From NCBI GenBank assembly GCA_020636905.1, contig JACJWX010000016.1, positions 1 to 59,939 of the forward strand: a DNA stretch of 59,939 nucleotides, written 5' to 3'. The stretch comes from Actinomycetota bacterium. GTDB taxonomy: Bacteria; Actinomycetota; Thermoleophilia; Miltoncostaeales; Miltoncostaeaceae. Of the stretch, positions 50,418-58,091 are shown one piece after another. The notes below the pieces were generated by a model. The model was not told the origin of the DNA, did not search any database, and worked only from the letters and a program-made list of their open reading frames with translations. A program made the translations under genes and the position numbers. How positions within the stretch are numbered: the stretch's first letter is position 1; each line of letters starts with the position of its first letter.

Positions 50418-51605
50418 TCAGTGACGGAGGCGGGCGCGAAGGTCAGCGCGACGGTCTCGAAATCGGATCACCTCGTACGCGATCAGCGCGGTCACAATCG
50501 CCATGAGCATGGCGAGGGCGGCAAGCGACGGGACCCTCACGACGAGCGGGATCGACGCCAGGCAGACGACCGCGGCGACCACCCGATGCGTGGAGAACCG
50601 ATGAACGTTCCTCCAGCGGAACGCGACGTGGGCCAGCAGGTAGAGCGCCATCCCACCCATCAACGCGGTGGCGACTTCGACGTGCAGGTGCTCACCCACG
50701 TGGCCGATCGTCTTCTTGAATCCCAGGGCCATCAGGATGATGGCGGCGATCATCGGGTAGTGCAGGTACGAGAACGAATCGCGGGCGATGGTGTTCTGTT
50801 CCACGCCGGGCGCCGCCTGCTCGAGACGCCGGGCCGCCACGAGCTGGATGACGTCGAAGTACAGCCACCAGACGCCGCACGCCACTCCAACGCCGAGCAC
50901 CGCCGCCATCACCTCGCCGACGCCGAGTGACAGCCCCTCCACGCCGATCCCGATGGCCACGATGGACTCGCCGAGCGCCAGGATCACCACCAGGCCATGC
51001 CGTTCGGCGAAGTGGTGCGGAACCAACCGCCATCCCGCGGCGCCGAACAGATACGGACCGCCGAGGTCGATGATCAGGGCGAGCACCCACAGGGTTCCCT
51101 GCGGCAGTCCGTCGAGCTGCGAGGCAATGCCAAGCAGGGTGACCGCGATCAGGGTGCTGACGCCAAGGCTCGAGACGGACCGCCGCAGATCGACGGCGTC
51201 CTCGCCACGACTCGCGAGGATGAACAACCAGATGTGGGCGATGCGGACGATCGCGTACGCCGCGGCGAACAGGAGCCCGTACTCGCCGAACGCCTGCGGC
51301 ATGGCGAGCGCACAGACGAGCAGCGCGGCCATGGCGCCGAAGATGACCCCACGGGTGATCCCGGCTTCCGGGTCGACCACGCTGGTCAGCCAGGTGTAGG
51401 CACCCCACGACCACCACATGACCGCGAGAACGAGGAGTCCCCGCGCAATCCCTGACCATGTGGGATCGGCCGCCATGAGCGCGGTCGCCTGGGTGAACGC
51501 CAGCACGAACACCAGGTCGAAGAACAGCTCGAGGAAGCTGACCGAGTCTCCATCCCGCGGCGACGGCCCGAGACGGCGTGGTGGAGTGGTGGTCACCCGT
51601 CGCAT
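50418..51605 (-). CDS. ltrA: LtrA-family membrane protein
   Basis: This 395-residue polytopic protein has about 11-12 hydrophobic segments. It has the LtrA (low temperature requirement A) hallmark SFLELFFDLVFVLAFTQ near residue 22 and further conserved positions WWSWGAYTWLTS, AERHGLVVILALGESIVAIG and FSYLHYPMIAAIILMALGFK. The family is widespread in Actinomycetota and its biochemical function is not established; the name comes from a Listeria cold-growth phenotype. Single gene; 158 bases separate its start from the tRNA gene. Confidence 0.88.
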   Translation of the reverse strand: MRRVTTTPPRRLGPSPRDGDSVSFLELFFDLVFVLAFTQATALMAADPTWSGIARGLLVLAVMWWSWGAYTWLTSVVDPEAGITRGVIFGAMAALLVCALAMPQAFGEYGLLFAAAYAIVRIAHIWLFILASRGEDAVDLRRSVSSLGVSTLIAVTLLGIASQLDGLPQGTLWVLALIIDLGGPYLFGAAGWRLVPHHFAERHGLVVILALGESIVAIGIGVEGLSLGVGEVMAAVLGVGVACGVWWLYFDVIQLVAARRLEQAAPGVEQNTIARDSFSYLHYPMIAAIILMALGFKKTIGHVGEHLHVEVATALMGGMALYLLAHVAFRWRNVHRFSTHRVVAAVVCLASIPLVVRVPSLAALAMLMAIVTALIAYEVIRFRDRRADLRARLRH

Positions 51606-51763
51606 CCTGTCAGCGCGGCGGCCGTGACGCCCGGGTCAGCGTGTTCCGGACGGCGACGCGCGGACAAGGCGGTGGACTGTCCTGGCACCAGTGCACGCCG
51701 AGATCACGCATCCGCGAACGCTGCGATCGCCCGTCCGGCTGGCCGGGACGATCGGGAAGGAAG

Positions 51764-51836
51764 TGGAGGATACCGGGATCGAACCGGTGACCTTCGCGCT
51801 GCCAGCGCGACGCTCTCCCAGCTGAGCTAATCCCCC
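51764..51836 (-). tRNA. tRNA-Ala (anticodon GGC)
   Basis: On the minus strand the 73-base sequence folds as a standard cloverleaf. The acceptor is GGGGGAT/ATCCTCC with one G-U pair, the D-arm is GCTC...GAGC, and the anticodon arm is TCGCG-CTGGCAG-CGCGA with anticodon GGC. The T-arm is ACCGG-TTCGATC-CCGGT and the discriminator base is A. The GGC anticodon reads GCC/GCU alanine codons. The CCA end is not encoded. A TATACT box lies 14 bases upstream. Confidence 0.96.
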
Positions 51837-51849
51837 AGGGCTGCGGGCC

Positions 51850-51855
51850 AGTATA
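51850..51855 (-). promoter_or_regulatory. Candidate -10 box for tRNA-Ala
   Basis: TATACT within GCGTATACTGGCCC lies 14 bases before the mature tRNA 5' end on the minus strand. This is ideal spacing for a short leader trimmed by RNase P. Confidence 0.5.
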
Positions 51856-51942
51856 CGCCAGAAGGCCGCGCCGATCGAATCGCCGTCGGCCCTCCGCGGG
51901 TCGACGGCGATCCCCCGCCGGCGACCCGAACCGGGCCGTGGA

Positions 51943-52281
51943 TCAGGAGGCGGCCAGCTCCGGGACCTCCTGGGGCGCCTCGTTCCAGAGACGATCCAAT
52001 CGGTAGAACTCGCGGGATTCCGGCGTGAAGACATGGACGACGATGTCGACGTAGTCCATGAGGATCCATTCGGCTTCGGGCTCACCCTCCACCCGCCGCG
52101 CCGAGTACCCCTCAGCCTTGAGCTGTTTGCGAACCTCTTCGGTGATCGCCTTGGTCTGCCTCGGTGTCGAGCCGGTGCAGATCACCATGTAATCCGTGTA
52201 GTCCACGAGCTCGCGCATGTCCAGCAGGACGATGTCGCGGGCTTTCTTTTCGGCCGCGGCCGCTGCGGCGGCGAGGGCCAT
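51943..52281 (-). CDS. rsfS: Ribosome silencing factor RsfS
   Basis: This 112-residue protein of the RsfS/Iojap family has KKARDIVLLDMRELVDYTDY, MVICTGSTPRQTKAITEEVR, EGEPEAEWILMDYVDIVVHV and FTPESREFYRLDRLW. RsfS binds L14 and blocks subunit joining when nutrients are scarce. It is encoded 98 bases downstream of nadD, the usual partner, and a candidate promoter lies in that gap. ATG 52281 gives an alanine-rich N-terminus typical of the family; no clear Shine-Dalgarno is seen. Confidence 0.92.
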   Translation of the reverse strand: MALAAAAAAAEKKARDIVLLDMRELVDYTDYMVICTGSTPRQTKAITEEVRKQLKAEGYSARRVEGEPEAEWILMDYVDIVVHVFTPESREFYRLDRLWNEAPQEVPELAAS

Positions 52282-52330
52282 CTGATGCGGGTTCGCGCCA
52301 GGCTCCGATCACTTGCTTGATGTTCGTGTC

Positions 52331-52359
52331 ACGGTACGACGCCACGCGCTCGCTCGCAA
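52331..52359 (-). promoter_or_regulatory. Candidate promoter for rsfS
   Basis: On the minus strand TTGCGA (52354-52359) and TACCGT (52331-52336) are separated by exactly 17 bases. They sit in the 98-base nadD-rsfS gap. This would let rsfS be expressed apart from the upstream operon. Confidence 0.35.
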
Positions 52360-52379
52360 CCGTGTCCGGGGGGACCGCG

Positions 52380-52973
52380 TCAGGCGCGCTCGCGAAGGAT
52401 CTCGCCGACGCCGGAGGGTACGAGCGCCTCGAACGGCGCCCCGGTGGCGATCCGCTCACGGATCATGGTGGAGGAAACCCCGATCGTCGGAACCTCCACC
52501 ACATCCCATCGGCCGGGGGCGATCCGCTCCGCCAGGGCCGTGAGATCACCTTCCGACATGCCGGAACGCGACACGACGGCGAGCCGCGCGAGCTCCAGGA
52601 TACGGTGCGGCAGGTGCCACCGGGGAAACGTCGGGAGGCGGTCCGCGCCGAGCGCGAACCAGATCTCCGCGCCGGGTTCCCCGTCGGCGATGGCCTCGAG
52701 CGTGTCGATGGTGAAGCTCGGCCCGGGGCGATCCACCTCGATGCGCGAGCACCGCACGCCCGGGTACCCGTCCACGGCGCGCTCCACCATGCGTGCGCGG
52801 GTCGTGGCGTCGAAGGCGAGACCGACGCGATCGGGGGGTTCGCCCACCGGGATCAGCAGCAGTTCGTCGAGCCCGAGACGCCAGCGCACCTCCTGAGCGA
52901 TCACCATGTGCCCGATGTGCGGCGGATCGAACGCCCCGCCCAGCACGCCGATGCGGCGCCCGCGACGACTCAC
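52380..52973 (-). CDS. nadD: Nicotinate-nucleotide adenylyltransferase
   Basis: This 197-residue nucleotidyltransferase of NAD synthesis has GVLGGAFDPPHIGHMVIAQE (GxFxPxHxGH), IPVGEPPDR, SFTIDTLEAI, FALGADRLPTFPRWH and PTIGVSSTMIRERI (SSTxIR). In the second motif the usual PP(H/Q)K reads PPDR, a mild variation. The GTG start at 52973 overlaps the proB stop (GTGA). The proB-nadD-rsfS order is common in Actinomycetota and Chloroflexota. Confidence 0.92.
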   Translation of the reverse strand: MSRRGRRIGVLGGAFDPPHIGHMVIAQEVRWRLGLDELLLIPVGEPPDRVGLAFDATTRARMVERAVDGYPGVRCSRIEVDRPGPSFTIDTLEAIADGEPGAEIWFALGADRLPTFPRWHLPHRILELARLAVVSRSGMSEGDLTALAERIAPGRWDVVEVPTIGVSSTMIRERIATGAPFEALVPSGVGEILRERA

Positions 52974-54052
52974 CTGGGGCCGTCCTCCAGCACGAACTGG
53001 TCTCGGTGGATCACCTCGAACGACGGCCCGTTCCCGTCCGCGCCGATCGACCGCCGCAGTTCATCGGCCGACGTTCCCACGATGCCTTTGCCGACCGCGA
53101 CCCCTGCCTCGTCGAGCACCGTCACCGCGTCGCCGGCGACGAAGGTGCCGTCGACCGCGGCAACCCCGACCGAGAGGAGCGATCTGCCCCGCTCACGCAA
53201 CGCGACCGCGGCGCCGGCGTCCACCACCACCCGGCCCTGCACGGGCTTGGCGTGCCGCAACCAGAGCTTGAACGCGGACTCGCGTCGATCCGACGGCCTG
53301 AACGTGGTGCCCAGCGCCTCCCCGTCGGCGATCGACGGCAGCACCTCCGCCCGGGTCCCGGATGCGATGACGCAGGTGACTCCCGCCGCGGTCGCCATGG
53401 TCCCCGCGACCACCTTCGAGCGGATACCCCCGCGGCCGATTCCCGACCCGCGCATGTCCGCCAGCCGGACGCCGTCGGGGCCGATCCCCGCGGGGACGGT
53501 CCCGATGAGCTCCGGCTCGCCGTCGGCCCCGACGCCGTACAGCCCGTCGCGGTCGGTGAGAAGCACCAGCCAGCGCGCGTCGAGGAGAATCGCCACCTGC
53601 GATGCCAGGACGTCGTTGTCGCCGAACGTCAGCTCGTCGGTCGCGGTGGTGTCGTTCTCGTTGATCACCGGCACCACACCGAGGTCGAGCAGCCGCTGGA
53701 GCGTGTTGCGGGCGTTGACGTATCCCGCGCGCCTGGCGAGGTCCGCCGAGGTCAGCAGCACCTGGGCGGCCGTCACCCCGTGGGCGGCGAACAGCTCCAG
53801 GTACCGGTGGAAGAGGATCCCCTGCCCCACCGCGGAGGCGGCCTGCAGATCGGGAACGGCGGTGGGCCGCTCGCGGAATCCCAGGCGACCGTATCCGCAG
53901 GCGATGGCCCCGCTGGAAACCAGCACCGGACGATGGCCACGCCGCAGCACGGCCACCAGGTCGGCGGTCCTCGCCTCGAGCACGTCGTCGCGCAGTGCGC
54001 CGCCCTCGCCGACCAGTGTCGACGAGCCGAGCTTGGCGACCATGATGCTCAT
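52970..54052 (-). CDS. proB: Glutamate 5-kinase
   Basis: This 360-residue protein has an amino-acid kinase domain (VAKLGSSTLVGEGG, VLVSSGAIACGYGRLG, AAVGQ-like AASAVGQGILFHRYLELF, VINENDTTATDELTFGDNDV, GIGRGGIRSKVVAGTMA) and a C-terminal PUA domain (about 270-350). It phosphorylates glutamate in proline synthesis and is normally feedback-inhibited by proline. ATG 54052 overlaps the obg stop (ATGA). proA is not adjacent here. The canonical start motif VVKxGS is read as MVAKLGSS. Confidence 0.92.
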   Translation of the reverse strand: MSIMVAKLGSSTLVGEGGALRDDVLEARTADLVAVLRRGHRPVLVSSGAIACGYGRLGFRERPTAVPDLQAASAVGQGILFHRYLELFAAHGVTAAQVLLTSADLARRAGYVNARNTLQRLLDLGVVPVINENDTTATDELTFGDNDVLASQVAILLDARWLVLLTDRDGLYGVGADGEPELIGTVPAGIGPDGVRLADMRGSGIGRGGIRSKVVAGTMATAAGVTCVIASGTRAEVLPSIADGEALGTTFRPSDRRESAFKLWLRHAKPVQGRVVVDAGAAVALRERGRSLLSVGVAAVDGTFVAGDAVTVLDEAGVAVGKGIVGTSADELRRSIGADGNGPSFEVIHRDQFVLEDGPR

Positions 54053-54990
54053 ACGGTCGCCCCGGAAAGTTCTGCCAGGATCGCCGTGCGCAACGCGTCG
54101 ACACCGTCTTCGAGTTCGGTCTCGACCGCGTAGTCGGCCCAGTCCGGGCATTCATCGCTGAACGCTCGCGTCGCGACGATCCACTCCCGCGCACCCGGCG
54201 GCATCCGGTCGCGGACGGCGTCCCGCACGCGGGCGATGCGCTCCCGGGGCGGTTCCGGGAGTTCGGCGTCGACGCAGTGCAGCACCAGTCGGGCACGCTC
54301 GAGCTGTCCCAGGCGGCTGTCGGGGCGCGGCGTACCGTCCTCGGCGAGACCGGGAAGGTCGATGACGTGAAAGATGTGGCCCTCGTCGTCGGTGAGCGGA
54401 CCGATGGCCGGCTCGCGGGTCGACTGGGGATACGGCGCAACCGTGGCCGCCGCGCCGGTCAGGGCGACCAGCACCGCGCTCTTGCCGGAGTTCGGAAGAC
54501 CGATCAACGCCACGTCCACCGCGAGCCTCAGCTCGAGCGTGAGCCATGCCTGCTCGCCCGGCAGCCCGGGTACCGTCTCACGGGGGGTCTGATGCGTCGA
54601 CGACCGGAACGCCCGGTTTCCGACGCCGCCGTCACCGCCCCGGGCCACGCGTACGCGGTCGCCCACCGCGTCGAGCTCCGCGATCACCGCGTCGTCGCGA
54701 ATGACGCGGGTGCCAGGCGGAACGGAGACTTCGAGATCCGTGCCTGCCCGTCCGTGGCGGATCCGGCCTTCGCCGTGCTGTCCGCGCTCGGCCTTGTGAT
54801 GGACCGCATGGCGGAAGATCGTGAGGTCGGTGAGTTGTTCGTCGGCGACGAGGATGATGTCGCCGCCACGCCCACCGTTGCCCCCGTCCGGCCCGCCGCG
54901 CGGGATGTACCGCTCACGGCGGAAGGACATCGCGCCCATCCCGCCGTGCCCGCCTTCAACGTGAATCCGTGCCCGGTCGGTGAAGGACAC
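54049..54990 (-). CDS. obg: Obg-family GTPase with atypical G domain
   Basis: This 313-residue protein has an intact glycine-rich Obg fold (about 1-155: GGHGGMGAMSFRRERYIPRG, GPDGGNGGRGGDIILVAD, GEGRIRHGRAGTDLEVSVPP). The G domain retains G1 (ALIGLPNSGKSAVL) and G3 (HVIDLPGLAEDG). The switch I stretch is PYPQSTREPAIGP where YPFTTLxPNLG is usual, and the NKxD guanine motif is replaced by IVATRAFSDE. No C-terminal OCT domain is present. The locus (rplU-rpmA-obg-proB) is the normal obg site, so it is probably the cell's Obg but may bind nucleotide differently. Confidence 0.85.
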   Translation of the reverse strand: MSFTDRARIHVEGGHGGMGAMSFRRERYIPRGGPDGGNGGRGGDIILVADEQLTDLTIFRHAVHHKAERGQHGEGRIRHGRAGTDLEVSVPPGTRVIRDDAVIAELDAVGDRVRVARGGDGGVGNRAFRSSTHQTPRETVPGLPGEQAWLTLELRLAVDVALIGLPNSGKSAVLVALTGAAATVAPYPQSTREPAIGPLTDDEGHIFHVIDLPGLAEDGTPRPDSRLGQLERARLVLHCVDAELPEPPRERIARVRDAVRDRMPPGAREWIVATRAFSDECPDWADYAVETELEDGVDALRTAILAELSGATV

Positions 54991-54998
54991 CGAACCGG

Positions 54999-55265
54999 CT
55001 ACTCGGCCGGTACAGCCTCCGGGTGCACGAACACGCGCCGGCCCTTGCGGCCATTGGTGAACTCCACCCGGCCCGTCACCGTGGCGAAGATGGTGTAGTC
55101 GCGGCCCATCTTGGCGCCGAGTCCCGGATGAAACTCGCTTCCACGCTGCCGAACGATGATCGATCCGGCCGGGACCACCTGGCCCGCGAAGACCTTGACG
55201 CCAAGTCGTTGTGCCGATGAATCGCGACCGTTGCGGCTGGAACCGCCACCCTTTTTGTGTGCCAC
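54999..55265 (-). CDS. rpmA: Ribosomal protein L27
   Basis: The 88-residue L27 is shown by MAHKKGGGSSRNGRDSSAQR, GVKVFAGQVVPAGSIIVRQR and FHPGLGAKMGRDYTIFA. L27 reaches into the peptidyl-transferase centre through its N-terminal tail, which here begins directly with AHKKGGG (no cleaved extension of the Firmicutes kind). It is encoded 8 bases after rplU and 8 bases before obg. Confidence 0.95.
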   Translation of the reverse strand: MAHKKGGGSSRNGRDSSAQRLGVKVFAGQVVPAGSIIVRQRGSEFHPGLGAKMGRDYTIFATVTGRVEFTNGRKGRRVFVHPEAVPAE

Positions 55266-55273
55266 TGTGCCCT

Positions 55274-55573
55274 CTAGCCGATCGACTCGATGGTGATCCG
55301 CGACAGGCGCGAACGGTGCCCGCGCTTGCGCTTGCTGTCCTTCTTCTGCCGGTAGGTGAACGCGATGAGCTTGGGGCCCTTGAGGTGCTCCTCGACGCGG
55401 GCGCTCACCGTCCCACCATCCGTGAGATCCGCCTGGCCCGACACGCCCGTCATCAGCACCCGGGGGGAAAACGAATCGCCCGCCTCATGGGGAAGCTGAT
55501 CGACCAGCAGCGAGTCGCCGGCTCGAACGGTGTATTGCTTGCCCGCAAGGGCGATGACTGCGTAGTCCGACAC
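55274..55573 (-). CDS. rplU: Ribosomal protein L21
   Basis: The 99-residue L21 reads SDYAVIALAGKQYTVRAGDS, VLMTGVSGQADLTDGGTVSA and AFTYRQKKDSKRKRGHRSRL, the family's basic C-terminal signature. It is the first gene of rplU-rpmA-obg-proB-nadD, separated from rng by a hairpin. The 158-base upstream region could carry the operon promoter; I could not identify a specific leader RNA. Confidence 0.95.
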   Translation of the reverse strand: MSDYAVIALAGKQYTVRAGDSLLVDQLPHEAGDSFSPRVLMTGVSGQADLTDGGTVSARVEEHLKGPKLIAFTYRQKKDSKRKRGHRSRLSRITIESIG

Positions 55574-55644
55574 GATGCTCCAACACGGTGGTTCTTGAGA
55601 ACGACGGGGGACGATAGCACGCGGGGCGGCCGGGGGTGGCGAGG

Positions 55645-55675
55645 CGGCGGCGCCCCGCGAGTCGGGGCGTCGCCG
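55645..55675 (-). terminator. Hairpin between rng and rplU
   Basis: The 13-base arms CGGCGGCGCCCCG and CGGGGCGTCGCCG (one mismatch, 5-base loop) lie 57 bases after the rng stop and 72 bases before the rplU start. The hairpin is either a terminator for the mrdA-rodA-rng operon or an attenuator for rplU. Confidence 0.5.
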
Positions 55676-55731
55676 CGCGATGTCCCGTCACCGCCGGCGC
55701 GACGCGAATCAGCCGGCGGGCGGCCTCCAGA

Positions 55732-57186
55732 TCACGTCGCGCTCGCCTTCGCCACGCGGACCTCGCCGTCCTCCAGCTTGCGATCGACCTCGAGCTTGAT
55801 CGACTTGCCGACGTACTCCTCGACCTCCTGGCGGCGCGCACCGCCGTCATCGTCGAGCAGGTCGAAGACGCGCTGGTTCACACGTACGTGCACCGTGTCG
55901 CCGGACTCCTGAGCGGCGGCCCGGGCCACGGCGCGGCAGGCGTCGATCATGACCGTTTCCTCGGAAAGGACGAAGCCGAAGCCCTGGCACCGGTCGCAGG
56001 TCTCGGTCATGACCTCGCGAGGTCCGTCCGAGATGTTCTGGCGGGTCATCTCGACGAGCCCGAGCGGCGAGATGTCGGCGACGAACGTGCGGGTGCGGTC
56101 GCGCTCCAGGGCGGCCTCGAGCGCGCCCTTGACCGCCCGCCGGTTCTTGGCGTCGGCCATGTCGATGAAGTCGATCACCACGATGCCGCCGATGTCCCTC
56201 AGGCGGAGCTGGCGGACGACCTCCTCAGCGGCTTCCAGGTTGGTCTTGGTGGCGGTGTCCTCGAGCCGGTTGCCGCCACGGCCGACGTTGCCGCCGGAGT
56301 TGACGTCGATGACCGTCATGGCCTCGGTGTCGTCGATGATCAGGTATCCGCCGGAGGGAAGCGGGGCGCGACGATCGAGGGTCGACCGGATCGCCTTCTC
56401 CGCGCCGAATGCCACGAGCAGCGGCTGATCGCCCTCGTACAGGCGCACCCGGGACGCCATCGTCGGCGACGTGCGCCTGAGGAAGTTGAGGATGCGCTCG
56501 TGGGGCTCCGGCTGGTCGACGATCACCTCGTCGACGCCGTGGTTGAGCAGATCCCGGATGACCTTCAGCGACACGTCCGCCTCGCTGTAGAGCAGGTCGG
56601 GCGCCTTGACCTGGTCGGCGCGCTGGGGCAGCGCCTGCCACAGCATGCGCAGCGCCTGGTAGTCGCGCTGGATGTCCTCGGCGGACGCACCGGCGGCGGC
56701 GGTCCGGACGATCAGCCCCCCCTCGAGCGGCAGGGCGCCGCAGATCTTGCGGAGGCGCTTGCGCTCGTCGTCGAGGAGGCGGCGGCTGACACCGACACCG
56801 TCCCCGTAGGGCACGTAGACGACGAACCGCCCGGCGAGGGAGAGCTGCATGGTGAGTCGGCAGCCCTTGGTGCCCATCGGGTCCTTGGTCGCCTGCACCA
56901 TGACCTCGTCGCCCTTCTTGAGCAGCTCGGCGATCTGGCGCTTGTGCTTGGGCACGCCCAGGGCGACGACTTCGTCCACGTGGAGGAATCCGCTCTTGGA
57001 CAGGCCGACGTCCACGAAGGCTGCTTCCATTCCCGCGAGCACGTTCCCGACGCGCCCCTTCCACACATGACCGACGACAGAGCGCTGGCCCCGCCGTTCG
57101 ATGTAGACCTCGGCGGTGCGCCCGTCCTCGAGAATGGCAACTCGGGTCTCCCACGGGTCGACGGAGACCAGGATCTTTGTCTTCAG
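55732..57186 (-). CDS. rng: Ribonuclease E/G family protein
   Basis: This 484-residue endoribonuclease has an S1-like RNA-binding region (about 35-125: GHVWKGRVGNVLAGMEAAFV, LHVDEVVALG) and the catalytic DNase I-like part: GGYLIIDDTEAMTVIDVNSG with the metal-binding aspartates, DIGGIVVIDFIDM, and the zinc link CDRCQGFGF. It lacks the long scaffold of E. coli RNase E. No ATG/GTG/TTG fits the N-terminus: the family start corresponds to LKTKILVSVDPWETRVA. There a CTG (57186-57184) overlaps the upstream TGA stop as CTGA, behind GGGAGGA. I take CTG as the start. Confidence 0.88.
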   Translation of the reverse strand: MKTKILVSVDPWETRVAILEDGRTAEVYIERRGQRSVVGHVWKGRVGNVLAGMEAAFVDVGLSKSGFLHVDEVVALGVPKHKRQIAELLKKGDEVMVQATKDPMGTKGCRLTMQLSLAGRFVVYVPYGDGVGVSRRLLDDERKRLRKICGALPLEGGLIVRTAAAGASAEDIQRDYQALRMLWQALPQRADQVKAPDLLYSEADVSLKVIRDLLNHGVDEVIVDQPEPHERILNFLRRTSPTMASRVRLYEGDQPLLVAFGAEKAIRSTLDRRAPLPSGGYLIIDDTEAMTVIDVNSGGNVGRGGNRLEDTATKTNLEAAEEVVRQLRLRDIGGIVVIDFIDMADAKNRRAVKGALEAALERDRTRTFVADISPLGLVEMTRQNISDGPREVMTETCDRCQGFGFVLSEETVMIDACRAVARAAAQESGDTVHVRVNQRVFDLLDDDGGARRQEVEEYVGKSIKLEVDRKLEDGEVRVAKASAT

Positions 57187-58010
57187 GATTCCTCCCGGGC
57201 GAGGTTCTGGCCGCCGCTCACGACGCGTCGTGCGACGGCGGCCACTCCTCTGGTAACGGTGTAGGCCACGCCGCCCCGAATCACGGACTCGAGGGGTGGC
57301 ATGGCAGCGATGAGCCGACGTGCGAATGCACGCCACAGTGGTGCGCTGACTGCGGTCCCGGCCACGACCGCCGCCTGGCGGGGGTCGGGCTTGGACTGCC
57401 GCAATCCGCTGATGTCGCTGGCCAGTCGCGCCTGGATGATGCTCAAGAGCGTCATCGACGCGCCGGAATTCAGCGGCAGTGCTGCGACGAGGGCGGCGCG
57501 GTTCGCCGCGCCCCGTTCCAAACGGTCGGCCACGGTGCTGCGAAGGGCATCGTGGGATTGCCCGGCGGCGACCCGCCCGGTTCCCAGTGCCCGCACGACG
57601 GCCTTCCGGAACTCCTGGATTCCCACCGAGTCCCACGCATCGATGTGCGTGATCACCGACATCTCGATGTCTGGATGCACCAGCAGCTCGCGTTCGAGCC
57701 GCCGTCGCTGGGGTGGGCTGCCGACGATCGCAACCAGGGCGTCTCCGCCCCGACGACGGTGATCGCCGATGTCGTTGGCGATCTGAGACGGGTGGTCCCC
57801 GGGACGCAGGACGCCGACGAGCAGGTCGGACGCTTCCGGCGCGCCCACGCGGGCATCGAGCAGGGACGCCACTTCCCCGGCACGGGTGCCATCGCCTCCG
57901 TGCAGGACGGCGATCCCCACGTCGCGGCCCGCCGCCATCGCGGACAGCCCCATGGCCATGGCGTACGGCCGAGCGAGTGCCGCCCCCCGGCGGACCAGTC
58001 CCGCCGTCAC
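57183..58010 (-). CDS. Conserved protein of unknown function between rodA and rng
   Basis: I do not recognise the family with confidence. The protein is 275 residues from GTG 58010. The N-terminal part has a Rossmann-like pattern (GRDVGIAVLHGGDGTRAGEV, LLVGVLRPGDHPSQIANDIG, DALVAIVGSPPQRRRLEREL) and could bind a nucleotide, although no P-loop is present. The C-terminal half is helical and mildly hydrophobic (QAAVVAGTAVSAPLWRAFAR, VIRGGVAYTVTRGVAAVARR), recalling DUF697-like membrane-associated tails. Its stop overlaps the rng CTG start, so translation of the two is probably coupled. Its position suggests a link with cell shape or RNA turnover. Confidence 0.65.
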   Translation of the reverse strand: MTAGLVRRGAALARPYAMAMGLSAMAAGRDVGIAVLHGGDGTRAGEVASLLDARVGAPEASDLLVGVLRPGDHPSQIANDIGDHRRRGGDALVAIVGSPPQRRRLERELLVHPDIEMSVITHIDAWDSVGIQEFRKAVVRALGTGRVAAGQSHDALRSTVADRLERGAANRAALVAALPLNSGASMTLLSIIQARLASDISGLRQSKPDPRQAAVVAGTAVSAPLWRAFARRLIAAMPPLESVIRGGVAYTVTRGVAAVARRVVSGGQNLAREES

Positions 58011-58091
58011 GCCGACCCCCGACGACCGGTCACAGGACGTCCAATGCTGCGGTTGCTGGTCGCGCTGAGAGTGGAGGGCACGGGCAAACGG

